From Symbiodinium natans (taxonomy: Eukaryota > Sar > Dinophyceae > Suessiales > Symbiodiniaceae): a DNA stretch of 64,000 nucleotides. The stretch covers positions 241,001 through 305,000 of the forward strand of contig CAJNDS010002425.1 of assembly GCA_905221605.1 (NCBI GenBank). Reading direction: 5' to 3'. The position numbers and the translations under genes are program-made. Each line of letters opens with the position of its first letter. Within the stretch, counting starts at the first letter, position 1. The notes under the pieces are model-generated. The model had not been told where the DNA came from, did no database searches, and saw only the letters and a program-made list of their open reading frames with translations. Shown here one piece after another: positions 56,004-64,000 of this stretch.

Positions 56004-56468
56004 TTGGGGGAGTTGTCTTGCATGAGCATTGAGGTAAAAGTCGTCGCGGCAGGCATTCCATCAAATTCGAGCAGGGCTGCAGAACGAATCGCTCAGATGC
56101 AACGAGTCCATAGGAAAGGGTGCAGCTTACGCAAGAAGCATGTCGAGTGTTGTCTTGTTATGTCTGCTCATGGAGCGCTTGTTCCATGGGTAGCTGAATC
56201 GACCAGGAGTTCAACGCGCGTTTCAGGGGTGTTTGGCCATACTGTCCGCACCTCCACCACAACATGCAGTGGCTGCACAAGCTCAACTACCATAGCAGCT
56301 TCTGCAGTCATGAATGCCATAATGCGGCGCACTTTTCAAGCAGCAGATCATACTATAATGGGGGCTCCTTTTTTTGGTAAATCCCCATACTACACGGAAG
56401 GCCTTGCCACGAAATCGCTTACATTCACGTTGCTCCCACGTTGCTCCAAGCAGCCGCCAGCATGTTGA
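56004..56468 (+). CDS. Long ORF, unknown
   Basis: 154 codons open, begins just after family F. Includes AAERIAQMQRVHRKGCSLRK and a Ser/Thr-rich middle. Third positions are not GC-rich. The minus strand is open for part (TAEAAMVVELVQPLHVVVEV), so strand is not sure. No start ATG at the left edge; first ATG at 56022. Confidence 0.35.
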   Translation: MGELSCMSIEVKVVAAGIPSNSSRAAERIAQMQRVHRKGCSLRKKHVECCLVMSAHGALVPWVAESTRSSTRVSGVFGHTVRTSTTTCSGCTSSTTIAASAVMNAIMRRTFQAADHTIMGAPFFGKSPYYTEGLATKSLTFTLLPRCSKQPPAC

Positions 56469-56478
56469 AGGAACTGGC

Positions 56479-56655
56479 GTTTGCCTGCTCATTTCTTAAG
56501 AGCCCCCAACAAATATGAAATATTCTTATAAGGGTAATATGGGGATTATGAATTCTTATAAGGGTAATATAGGGATTATTAATTATACGGGTAATATTGG
56601 GATTATTAGTTCTTATTCTTTTGGGGTTCTTGAGCAAGTAGGAGTTTGCCTGCTC
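56479..56655 (+). mobile_element. Introner family E with 12-bp target duplication
   Basis: GTTTGCCTGCTC at 56479-56490 and 56644-56655 flank ATTTCTTAAGAGCCCCC ... GGGGTTCTTGAGCAAGTAGGA. Internal unit TTCTTATAAGGGTAATAT repeated three times. Confidence 0.9.
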
Positions 56656-56727
56656 CTGCTGGCCAAGCCACCAGGGTTTAAGAGAAGACAATGCATCTCG
56701 ATAAAATGCGGCATTGCTGGGAGGAGG

Positions 56728-56805
56728 GTTTAGGGTTTAGGGTTTAGGGTTTAGGGTTTAGGGTTTAGGGTTTAGGGTTTAGGGTTTAGGGTTTAGGGTT
56801 TAGGG
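56728..56805 (+). repeat. TTTAGGG array
   Basis: Eleven units. Confidence 0.95.
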
Positions 56806-56976
56806 CACCGATTCTGGGTTGAGGAGGCCCCCACGCAGTCCAGAAAAGGCATCAAGCGCACTGGGTCATGATGCTTAGGTCTATAAGTCGTGCAGCGTTT
56901 GAGAACAGAAGGCTCATTTAAGGGGAGTTAGTTAGGCCCTAATCGAGTGTTATGAGCGGTTAATAACTATGCCTAA

Positions 56977-57359
56977 TTGACGCCACAAGGTTTGCAATTG
57001 GGTTCTGCACTACGCAGGATCCGTCAACGTGCATGCGCTGCCAGAAGTTGGCTTGTGAGCACCCTCCCTAGGAAGTTAATAGCCTCAATCGAAATGTTCT
57101 GGAAGCGGCGTTGCGCTTTTCTCGGTCTGCCACCGCAACGTGAGTTTGTGGCTTTTCAGTGATGGTTCCCATGTTCTTACGTCCCTTTGTTGGTGCAGAA
57201 CATGCTGGTAAGCACAAGCAGACTCAACAAAGACATGGTGCCAAAAGGCACGACACCGAACCCGTACACAGCAATGTGTCAGTAGCAGCAGAGACAGGAA
57301 GTACCACAGTTTGGGGTTTGGGGTTTAGGGTTTGCACCACGAAGAGCAGCCAAGGATGA
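56977..57359 (+). CDS. Possible ORFs, unknown
   Basis: Two open frames: 56977-57162 (...LRRIRQRACAARSWLVSTLP...) and 57159-57359 (...EHAGKHKQTQQRHGAKRHDT...). GGCTTTTCAG at 57150 could be an acceptor for the second. No family recognised. Confidence 0.3.
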
Positions 57360-57447
57360 CATGGTTCTAGCTCAGGTCGGCCGTGGTATGCCGCCGGTAG
57401 TCACTCTCACAAAGAGGGTTTAGGGTTTAGGGTTTCCGCACTGAAAA

Positions 57448-57588
57448 GTGGCGCAAGTGACGGCAATATTCGTAGCAACTGCACGTTGCAACACAGCGCC
57501 AGCACCTGGATCTCGAATGGAATGGGCGGCAGACCTTCTGCAGAGGCTGTGGCTTTGGCGCCGATATGATTCTGTATTGAATACGTAG
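57448..57588 (+). CDS. Possible terminal exon, helical
   Basis: VAQVTAIFVATARCNTAPAP, GSRMEWAADLLQRLWLWRRY, DSVLNT, stop TAG 57586. Minus frames overlap. Best plus frame ends in a Trp-rich helix. Confidence 0.4.
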   Translation: MAQVTAIFVATARCNTAPAPGSRMEWAADLLQRLWLWRRYDSVLNT

Positions 57589-57828
57589 ACCGTAAACCAT
57601 AAAAAAGGGTCCCCAGTCATGCTGATTGAGTGGGGTATTCGTTTCTAAAAAGCGCATCGACCCCCAAACGACCCTTAGTCGGTAGGCAGGGCAGGGATAG
57701 TGAGGACCCTTTGAGAGTTAAAGAGCTCGACATCTTTGAGCATGGGCTTTTGTGTGGGTATCGATTTTAAGGACCCGCCGGATCGAATGTTTCTGGATTT
57801 TACGGGGTCGCGTTGAGGCCAGGTCCTG

Positions 57829-58077
57829 TTGGAAAGGTCAGCTCGCTCTCCATTGTGCACCTATATGGCTTCAGTACGAACTGGCTCTAGAACCCCGAAA
57901 AGAATAAGCCTTTTCTTCCTCAGAAAGGTTTTTGCAGGGACTATTTTCTTCTACTTTTTGCCAATAGTAGTTCAATTTCGAAGAAGAGCCCAGGTGAACC
58001 CTGGATTTAGCGTTGGTGACATCTTGCAGCTCCATGGCACAGGAAGGAGATGGGAAGGCACGCAGCTTAGGGTTTAG
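57829..58077 (+). CDS. Possible exon, hydrophobic segment
   Basis: SARSPLCTYMASVRTGSRTP ... RKVFAGTIFFYFLPIVVQF ... LQLHGTGRRWEGT. Contains a possible membrane segment. Ends in TTTAGGG. Confidence 0.35.
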   Translation: MERSARSPLCTYMASVRTGSRTPKRISLFFLRKVFAGTIFFYFLPIVVQFRRRAQVNPGFSVGDILQLHGTGRRWEGTQLRV

Positions 58078-58229
58078 GGTTTAGGGTTCCTAGGTCATGC
58101 AGTCCCAATAAACTTCCCTTCTGTGTCCCTCTATAGTTTTACAATCAGCCCCACAACCCTATTGTAATTATTGATTCCCCCATATTACCTCTGCTTGGGT
58201 CGTTCGATCCGTGGTGCTGAGCTGCTGTG

Positions 58230-58352
58230 CCTTTGAGGACCACATGAACCCCATAAAACTGGGATCATGTAGCCCCTCATGCTACTACTTGAATCCCTAT
58301 GAGGGCAAGATGGGGACCATAAGCCCCTTCTAGGGGTTCATGTAGTCCCCAA
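58230..58352 (+). mobile_element. Introner family C
   Basis: TTTGAGGACCACATGAACCC ... GGGTTCATGTAGTCCCCAAG. Confidence 0.85.
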
Positions 58353-58361
58353 GGAGGTTTC

Positions 58362-58490
58362 GGGTTTAGGGTGTAGGGTTTAGAGTTGAGGGTTTAGGGT
58401 TTAGGGTTAGGGTTTAGGGTTTAGGGTTTGGGGTTTAGGGTTTAGGGTTTAGGGTTTAGGGTTTAGGGTTTAGGGTTAGGGTTTAGGGTA
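58362..58490 (+). repeat. TTTAGGG array
   Basis: About 17 units with several shortened ones (GGGTTAGGG). Confidence 0.95.
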
Positions 58491-58500
58491 GTCCTGAAGG

Positions 58501-58752
58501 TTGGGGGGACTTGAGTCGTCCCCTTTCGGAAGGAAACCGGAGAAGGTTCGGGATGCAGCTTGGCCCTGCCTGTCTCAAAGTTCTGAAGAAGGTCCCACCC
58601 TAGGCCGTAACCCAAGACCCTTTTCCCGAAACCCTGCGGTCAGCCTACCCCCCCCCCCCACCCCCACCCTCCCCCCCACCCCCCCCCACCCACACCCCCC
58701 CCACCCCCACCCCCCGCCCCCCTCCCCACCGCCACCCTACACGACTACACGA
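58501..58752 (+). CDS. Possible exon with Pro/His tail
   Basis: GGLESSPFGRKPEKVRDAAW, PCLSQSSEEGPTLGRNPRPF, then a tail of PPPT/PPHPH from a CCCCCA run, up to family A. The first half looks real; the tail is repeat expansion. Confidence 0.35.
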
Positions 58753-58755
58753 CAC

Positions 58756-58899
58756 CTTGGCATGCTGCCCCTTGTACTAACAGTCCTTAATATGGACTGG
58801 AGTAGGGGGACTAATCCCAAAAAAAGGACTGTTAGCATAAGAGGGTAGCCCCTATTCTCATCCCTACTAAGGACTCTTAATCTAAGGGGGAACATCCCA
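58756..58899 (+). mobile_element. Introner family A, right arm doubled
   Basis: CTTGGCATGCTGCCCCTTGT ... AAGGGGGAACATCCCAAG. Confidence 0.8.
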
Positions 58900-58971
58900 A
58901 GCAACACACTGTGGGCAGAGGCCATGTGCTGGGGGCACGCGTGGCTGCTTGTCTGCAGATTAGGGGCTTAG
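58900..58971 (+). CDS. Possible terminal exon, unknown
   Basis: NTLWAEAMCWGHAWLLVCRL, GA, stop TAG; directly after family A. Another frame is open. Confidence 0.3.
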   Translation, partial: SNTLWAEAMCWGHAWLLVCRLGA

Positions 58972-59188
58972 ACCTTGGGGCTTAGGGTTTAGGGCCCAGC
59001 GAACTTGGTGAGTGATTTTTTGGCGTTCCAGGACGGGCGATTATACCCTGTAACCCCTTGAAAGGCCCTTTATAGGCTTGATTCTGGGGAGAATAGGGCC
59101 TAACAGCCCGTCCTGGTTGGTTTTAGAAAGATTTTCAAGGGACGAGAAGCGAGTTCCTACATGACTTCAGCAACCTAGATCTATCCAG

Positions 59189-59621
59189 GCCTCATGCTCC
59201 ACTCTCATTTCGGCGAAGAAATTGAATGCCTTAAGTGGACTTGTCTTGACCCCGCACATGGCGCGGCTTCATCGCAGGCGGATGCTTTGGCCCCCCCCAG
59301 TAGCAAAGAACAACGTAAGCCTCAGGATCCCAGTGTCTCTCAGAGCAGATCCAGGCACTGCTAAGGGCCTTAAACTGAGCAGCCCAGTGGCACCCTTTTC
59401 CCTGTTTGTTTGGGTTCAAGGTTCCCTTGTAATGTATACAAGTAGCCAACCCCAAAAAAGGGGTGCCCAGATTGTGGTGTTCAAGGGTTCCCTTTCAATA
59501 CATAAAGTAACCAACTCCCCCCCCCCCCCCCCAAAAAAAAAAAAAAGTGCCCCTTCTTTCAATATGGTTACTGGGCTACCAAGTTGAAGGCAGGCTCTTC
59601 TGTGGTCCAGTGCGGTGCTGA
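59189..59621 (+). CDS. Unknown protein, last two exons
   Basis: Exon 59189-59381 follows CTATCCAG and reads ASCSTLISAKKLNALSGLVL, TPHMARLHRRRMLWPPPVAK, NNVSLRIPVSLRADPGTAKG, LKLS. A family K introner (59382-59583, GC-AG) is removed in phase and the last exon reads IEGRLFCGPVRC with stop TGA 59619. The first exon, 64 codons, is basic with a hydrophobic patch. The family K element contains a C-run and A-run. No family recognised. Confidence 0.5.
59382..59583 (+). mobile_element. Introner family K
   Basis: GCCCAGTGGCACCCTTTTCC ... GGTTACTGGGCTACCAAG; GC-AG; middle part duplicated. Confidence 0.85.
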
Positions 59622-59667
59622 TCCGTGCATGTCTGGCTGGCTCATTTTTCTACAGCCTACGATGCAA

Positions 59668-59901
59668 AGAGCCCTATACCCCTTAAGTAAGGGGGTATGC
59701 ATGAATTTATATAAAGGGATCCTGAATATGATTTAAGGTAAACTACGGGAATCTGCCTGATTTACATCAAGGAATCCTTAATATGAGTTCATGTAAATTA
59801 AGGGGATAGAGGGTATATACCTTAATTCACATAAACGGATCCTTAATCTGAATTAAGGTATATCCCTTAGTTAAGGGGTATTGGGCTCTTTGGGGATGCA
59901 G
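59668..59901 (+). mobile_element. Introner family G, complex
   Basis: AAAGAGCCCTATACCCCTTA ... AAGGGGTATTGGGCTCTTT. GATGCA is duplicated at both edges (about 59662 and 59895). Inner units GATCCTTAATATGA(A)TTAAGG repeat four times. Confidence 0.9.
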
Positions 59902-59976
59902 CGAATCTCAGGTGGACGTGCGCAAGCCGTGAGCCTAGTGGAAGCAGTACGCTGGGTCACACACCTGCTGCCATGA
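59902..59976 (+). CDS. Possible terminal exon, unknown
   Basis: RISGGRAQAVSLVEAVRWVT then HLLP, stop TGA 59974. Helical. Alternative frames fit the intron phase differently. Confidence 0.35.
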   Translation, partial: RISGGRAQAVSLVEAVRWVTHLLP

Positions 59977-60081
59977 CTTCACTTCTTTGAGATTAGGGTT
60001 TAGGGTTTAGGATTTTGGGGTTTAGGGTTTAGGGTTTAGCATGGGGCTAGAGGCTGACTTTCGCTTTGTGGGAACCTGCAG

Positions 60082-60354
60082 TCGACAGGAAACCAGGCTT
60101 CTCAGAGCGCACGGGCAGCAGTGTCACTGGCGCTCATCAGCCTGCAATCCCTACAGGCCACGGGGAGGAGGCGAGCCTTCATAGCAATCTACATCTCCCA
60201 TATCCCCTGCAGTTGCTGCGTCCACCGGTACTTAGATGGACATGGGGATCCCTGCAAGCGACTGCGATACGGATGCAGATGCCCAGGTCAGATGACACCG
60301 TGTGGCTTTACTGCCAAGTTAACAGGATGTCATGCCTTCGGCTTGTGGGTTTGA
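60082..60354 (+). CDS. Possible terminal exon, Cys-rich
   Basis: After ACCTGCAG: STGNQASQSARAAVSLALIS, LQSLQATGRRRAFIAIYISH, IPCSCCVHRYLDGHGDPCKR, LRYGCRCPGQMTPCGFTAKL, TGCHAFGLWV, stop TGA 60352. About 90 codons with eight cysteines after a hydrophobic stretch, as in secreted or surface proteins. An alternative frame to 60398 is also open but less protein-like. No family recognised. Confidence 0.45.
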   Translation, partial: STGNQASQSARAAVSLALISLQSLQATGRRRAFIAIYISHIPCSCCVHRYLDGHGDPCKRLRYGCRCPGQMTPCGFTAKLTGCHAFGLWV

Positions 60355-60487
60355 AGTTCAGGGGGCGCCAGAAAACAAACAATGACTTCTGCATCTGATC
60401 CCGAATTTGTCATAATTGTGCCCTGCGAAGTGTGTTCAGCTAGGCGGAAAGGCAGCAAAAGCAACCTAAACCCTAAATCCTCTTCCG

Positions 60488-60607
60488 AGGAAGGTGCAGT
60501 ATCTTGATGGCGGCTACAAGCGCTTCACCGCCTCAGAACTGGACAAGCTTATTGCCAAGAGGCCCAAGAACTCACAGTCCCTCAAGGACCGTCTCGGAGT
60601 TGCGTCC
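60488..60607 (+). CDS. Possible internal exon, Lys-rich
   Basis: RKVQYLDGGYKRFTASELDK, LIAKRPKNSQSLKDRLGVAS, up to a CCCTAAA array. GC-rich third positions and a balanced charge pattern make this one of the better islands. The next island of similar quality is 61241-61309. No family recognised. Confidence 0.5.
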
Positions 60608-60719
60608 CTAAACCCTAAACCCTAAACCCTAAACCCTAAACCCTAAACCCTAAACCCTAAACCCTAAACCCTAAACCCTAAACCCTAAACCCTAAACCCT
60701 AAACCCTAAACCTAAACCC
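60608..60719 (+). repeat. CCCTAAA array
   Basis: About 16 uniform units. Confidence 0.95.
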
Positions 60720-60798
60720 AGATGGGGCCCCAGGGTCCAAGAGGTGCTCTAGGCAGGTGGAGGGGGAGACCCCAGAATGGATTACCCCCGTGGAATGG

Positions 60799-60913
60799 AG
60801 TTTAGGGTTTAGGGTTTAGGGTTTAGGGTTTAGGGTTTAGGGTTTAGGGTTTAGGGTTTAGGGTTTAGGGTTTAGGGTTTAGGGTTCAGGGTTTAGGGTT
60901 TAGGGTTTAGGGT
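60799..60913 (+). repeat. TTTAGGG array
   Basis: About 16 units. Confidence 0.95.
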
Positions 60914-60931
60914 GCCGTGAAACGCTGACAG

Positions 60932-61063
60932 GATCAGAACCAAGCCTTAGGCGGGACTGGTGGCGCAAATACAAGCCGAGAGCCCAGACGTCTAGGGTGG
61001 GTAGGGCGTTGTCCGGAATGGTGGGCCTTTTCTCGTACCCTCTGCAAGAAGGAAGTGCTGTAA
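60932..61063 (+). CDS. Possible terminal exon, unknown
   Basis: After CGCTGACAG: DQNQALGGTGGANTSREPRR, LGWVGRCPEWWAFSRTLCKK, EVL, stop TAA 61061. Confidence 0.4.
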   Translation, partial: DQNQALGGTGGANTSREPRRLGWVGRCPEWWAFSRTLCKKEVL

Positions 61064-61240
61064 TGGAGAACTCTTGCGAACCAACATAGGTCCTTAATTT
61101 AGAGCAGGTCCGCCCCGCAGAAATCTTACTGCTATGTCCGGCCCCTAAACCCTAAACCCCAAACCCCAAACCCTAAACCCTAAACCCTATAAACCCTAAA
61201 CCCTAAACCCTAAAGCTTTTGTGGCTTGTTTCTGCTGCAG

Positions 61241-61309
61241 GACTTCTACATTGGCCAGCGCCTGGCCGCTTGGACCGGGTTCCGGGTTCAGGCAGAAGAA
61301 GGGTTCACA
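61241..61309 (+). CDS. Internal exon between opposed arrays
   Basis: Excellent acceptor TGTTTCTGCTGCAG, then DFYIGQRLAAWTGFRVQAEE, GFT, and TTTAGGG at right. Left side is CCCTAAA. Confidence 0.5.
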
Positions 61310-61311
61310 AG

Positions 61312-61384
61312 ATTTAGGGTTTAGGGTTTAGGGTTTAGGGTTTAGGGTTTAGGTTTAGGGTTTAGGGTTTAGGGTTTAGGGTTC
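61312..61384 (+). repeat. TTTAGGG array
   Basis: Ten units. Confidence 0.95.
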
Positions 61385-61392
61385 AGCATCTC

Positions 61393-61467
61393 ATGTCCAA
61401 GCCTTCACTAGTCAAGCAGCTTGTCAAGCGCTGGAAAAAAAAACCCACCCACCCAAGAAACCCATAA
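61393..61467 (+). CDS. Possible terminal exon, basic
   Basis: MSKPSLVKQLVKRWKKKPTH, stop TAA 61465. Confidence 0.35.
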   Translation: MSKPSLVKQLVKRWKKKPTHPRNP

Positions 61468-61647
61468 CATTGAGAAAATACAAAGTTCATTCAATACATT
61501 TTCAGTATGGCTTATAGCTCAAAAGTCCGCGCAAAACCTAAAATCTAACTTTTTGGAAGCAAACTTTCCCTCTTAAGGGGGGTCGAAGTTGGAGGAAGCT
61601 CGGTTTGAGTCAAAAATCCAGAAAACGAGAGGCCACAAAAATCCAGG

Positions 61648-62250
61648 GCCCCCCCGGGTGGAAAAAAACCATTTGCCCACGAAGGGGGTCAGGGTTTAGG
61701 GCCCCTCCGGGTGGAAAAAAACCATTTGCCCACGAAGGGGGTCAGGGTTTAGGGCCCCCCCGGGTGGAAAAAAACCATTTGCCCACGAAGGGGGTCAGGG
61801 TTTAGGGCCCCGCCTGGGTGGAAAAAAAACATTTGCCCACGAAGGGGGTCAGGGTTTAGGGCCCCCCCGGGTGGAAAAAAACCATTTGCCCACGAAGGGG
61901 GTCAGGGTTTAGGGCCCCCCCGAGTGGAAAAAAACCATTTGCCCACGAAGGGGGTCAGGGTTTAGGGCCCCCCCCCGGGTGGAAAAAAACCATTTGCCCA
62001 CGAAGGGGGTCAGGGTTTAGGGCCCAAAGGCTCGGTTTTGATCAAAAATCCAGAAAACGAGAGCCCACCCAGAAGCGTCGATTTCAGTACTAAAAAATCG
62101 CATTTTGAACTGGGACCCGGGCCGATCCTGGGGTCCCCCTCATTTGGGGTGTTTTTGGAGGCACGGCCCAGGAAAAAAAACCATTTGCCCACGAAGGGGG
62201 TCAGGGTTTAGGGCCCAGAAAAAAAACCACATGCCCACGAAGGTCATTAG
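61648..62250 (+). repeat. 53-bp satellite carrying TTTAGGG
   Basis: Seven tandem copies (starts near 61658, 61711, 61764, 61818, 61871, 61924, 61979) of a unit with GTGGAAAAAAACCATTTGCC and CACGAAGGGGGTCAGGGTTT, plus two outliers at about 62172 and 62214. Flanks share CAAAAATCCAGAAAACGAGA at 61612 and 62044. Confidence 0.95.
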
Positions 62251-62275
62251 GGTTTAAATATACATAGTAAAAGAG

Positions 62276-62342
62276 GGTTTAGGGTTTAGGGTTTAGGGTT
62301 TAGGGTTTAGGGTTTAGGGTTTAGGGTTTAGGGTTTAGGGTT
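62276..62342 (+). repeat. TTTAGGG array
   Basis: Nine units, then CAACCGG and GT repeats. Confidence 0.95.
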
Positions 62343-62534
62343 CAACCGGACCTGTGTGTGTGTGTGTGGTGGGGTGTGCACAGGCAACAAGGGTTCAGGG
62401 TTTAGGGTTCAGGACGGAGTTTAGGGTTTAGGGTTCCAGGGCTCCTAGCCGTGCACCACAGAAGCCTGTTCACACGAGATGTTCGCGACTGGTGCATTCA
62501 GGGTTCTGGGTTTCGGGTTTAGGGTGTAGGGTAG

Positions 62535-62750
62535 CAATTTCGTGGGCTTGAACCCTGCCAAGCGTGGAATGGGCTCCTTGGTTGGGCGCCAGCCTGTTGC
62601 GCGGGAGCGGGAGCTGTGTCAGGGGCTTACCTAAAGGCTCCGAGTAGTACCATACTCCTTTCTGGGTTAGGATGTACGGCTCCTACAACGTACCATAGCC
62701 CCAAGAACTTCCTTTTTGGGTTTGTTTTAGGGGGTTATAGTAGACGGTAC
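62535..62750 (+). CDS. Possible exon, hydrophobic
   Basis: GLEPCQAWNGLLGWAPACCA, GAGAVSGAYLKAPSSTILLS ... up to family E. Open for about 72 codons. Confidence 0.3.
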
Positions 62751-62843
62751 TCCACTATTTGCAGAAGAACCCCAAGAAATGAAGCAATATTCTTCCTTGT
62801 AAGGGAAATAGGGGGATTGTCATCATTCTTAAGCAAATAGTAG
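62750..62843 (+). mobile_element. Introner family E
   Basis: CCACTATTTGCAGAAGAACC ... TTCTTAAGCAAATAGTAG; GTAC at both edges. Confidence 0.8.
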
Positions 62844-62855
62844 AGTACCTTGTAC

Positions 62856-62989
62856 TACTTGGAGGTTCATCGTACTTATTAAAACTGTGCTTATAGATGT
62901 ACTTATAGCCATATTAGGGCACTTAAGGGGCTTGTAAGTGGGTTATAGTACAGATACAATTGGTTAGAAAGTACCATGAACCTCCAAGC
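62856..62989 (+). mobile_element. Introner family B
   Basis: TACTTGGAGGTTCATCGTAC ... GTACCATGAACCTCCAAG. Confidence 0.9.
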
Positions 62990-63521
62990 ACAACCCCTAT
63001 AACTAACCCAACAAGCAGCTACATTGGAGCCTTTTGGTCGGGTTAGGGGCTTAAAATGGTTTAGGGTTTAGGGTTTAGGGCAACACCACTTTTGACGGAG
63101 TACGCAGTACAAAGTTGAAAGGAAGGCCCCCAGCCGGAACCCCGAAACAGGGAATGCCAGGAAACAAGTAGGACGCACCAGGGTTTCTATATTCCTGCTA
63201 CCTAAACCCTACACCCTAAACCCAAAACCCAAAACCAGATATTCCTGGGGCTCCCTGTGTTGGAGTTCCCACAAGGTTTCCTTTGTCTAGGGTTTGGGGT
63301 TTCAGGGAAGAGCAGTGGTGAGGCGACCTGTTGCGAAAGGGTAAGGCAGTGGTAAACATGCGCTAAGCTCGAGCCAAATCTGCAACTTCTGTTGGAAGGG
63401 TTCTTTGCTCTTTTTAGGGAACTGGGCAAGGAGGATCCCTGCACAGTCCCTTAAGCGGATTCCCCAATTCCCTTGGGAAGAACTATATTGATTCAAGTAT
63501 TCAAGCACAGGTGCTGACCTC

Positions 63522-64000
63522 AGGGCGATGGTCGTCCGACCGATTTGTTGCCATCGTGGCGCCTCGCTTGGTCGTATGGGCAGAGCTTGTCTGTTTTGCC
63601 TGGTAGCCCAGTGGTTACCCCTTCTACTTTTGTTTGGTTCAAGGTTCCCTTCTAAAGTAGTCAACCCAAAAAAAGGTGCCCTCATTACTACAATACCGGG
63701 ACCAGGTTTGGCTTTACATGCTTGACAGAACGGCTTAGGAGCTCGGGGTTTTGCGGGGGACATGGCGCGCTGCAGCCCATCCCGGCAACGGCAACTGCTG
63801 GTTTGAGGTTGAGGTGGCGAACTGTTGAAGACATACCTTTCAGTAGCAGATACCTTCGCCTTACTTTGTGGCATTGTGGAATCTCCTCTTCGGTCGCACA
63901 TCGGGGCATTCGGGTTGGTCGAGACATGTCCAGATGGCCCTTGGAATGTTCCGTCTTGTGTTCGACTTTCTTGTTTTGTTGTTCAATTTTGCTGTCCTGC
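63522..64000 (+). CDS. Unknown protein, open at window end
   Basis: Exon from about 63522 to 63601 (WSSDRFVAIVAPRLVVWAEL) joins exon 63706 onward (FGFTCLTERLRSSGFCGGHG, ALQPIPATATAGLRLRWRTV, EDIPFSSRYLRLTLWHCGIS ...) in phase over a family K introner (63602-63705, GT-AG). The second exon stays open to the last base, 98 codons. A 199-codon frame on the minus strand (63302-63901) overlaps and reads through the family K element, so strand is not certain. Plus is preferred because all recognised genes here are plus and the intron phase fits. No family recognised. Confidence 0.4.
63602..63705 (+). mobile_element. Introner family K
   Basis: GGTAGCCCAGTGGTTACCCC ... CAATACCGGGACCAG. Confidence 0.75.

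Noticed and set aside
56280-56420. Retroviral-type aspartic protease motif on the minus strand
   Set aside because: VELLVDSATHG resembles the DSG(A) motif loosely but lacks the glycine and the expected neighbours, so it is not called.
1-64000. Chromosome end or telomere proper
   Set aside because: TTTAGGG arrays occur in both orientations across the whole window, short and broken, between genes and introners. A true end would show one long terminal array.

Overview
The window looks like nuclear DNA of a dinoflagellate, probably free-living or symbiotic core type. The reasons are GA, GC and GT intron donors all paired with AG, a telomere-type 7-mer TTTAGGG scattered throughout, very small exons, and many families of short inverted-repeat elements that sit exactly in introns (introners). 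Species is not determinable here. I saw no rRNA, tRNA, CRISPR, bacterial-style operon or dinoflagellate spliced-leader sequence.

Layout: four kinds of sequence alternate every 50 to 300 bases. (1) Arrays of TTTAGGG or its complement CCCTAAA, at over 60 places, some degenerate. (2) Introner-like elements of about 70 to 250 bp with terminal inverted repeats, in at least 12 families that I label A to N. (3) Simple repeats: GA, CA, TA, and long G or C runs. (4) Short islands that stay open in frame and have splice-like edges. Most islands are only 20 to 45 codons, and at that length an open frame is weak evidence because unrelated frames are often open too. I therefore rank islands by splice phase, family motifs, or duplicated target sites, and give most low confidence.

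Best supported genes, all on the plus strand: a family 92-type glycosyltransferase (13.7 to 16.1 kb) cut by several introners; a cyclic nucleotide-binding domain protein (46.8 to 49.9 kb) whose single domain is spread over five exons; an unnamed protein at 17.3 to 18.1 kb; an unnamed protein at 5.6 to 6.3 kb; proline-rich exons at 28.7 to 30.1 and 31.9 to 33.5 kb; a small secreted cysteine-rich protein at 4.5 kb; and smaller multi-exon models at 8.2, 22.7, 34.2 and 59.2 kb.

Main observation: several telomere-like arrays are insertions flanked by direct duplications of 15 to 21 bp, and at 5.8 kb and 17.4 kb the duplicated target contains AG followed by GT or GC. Splicing at the two copies would remove the array and restore the original reading frame. 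This suggests that telomere-repeat insertions, not only introner transposons, have been making introns in this genome.
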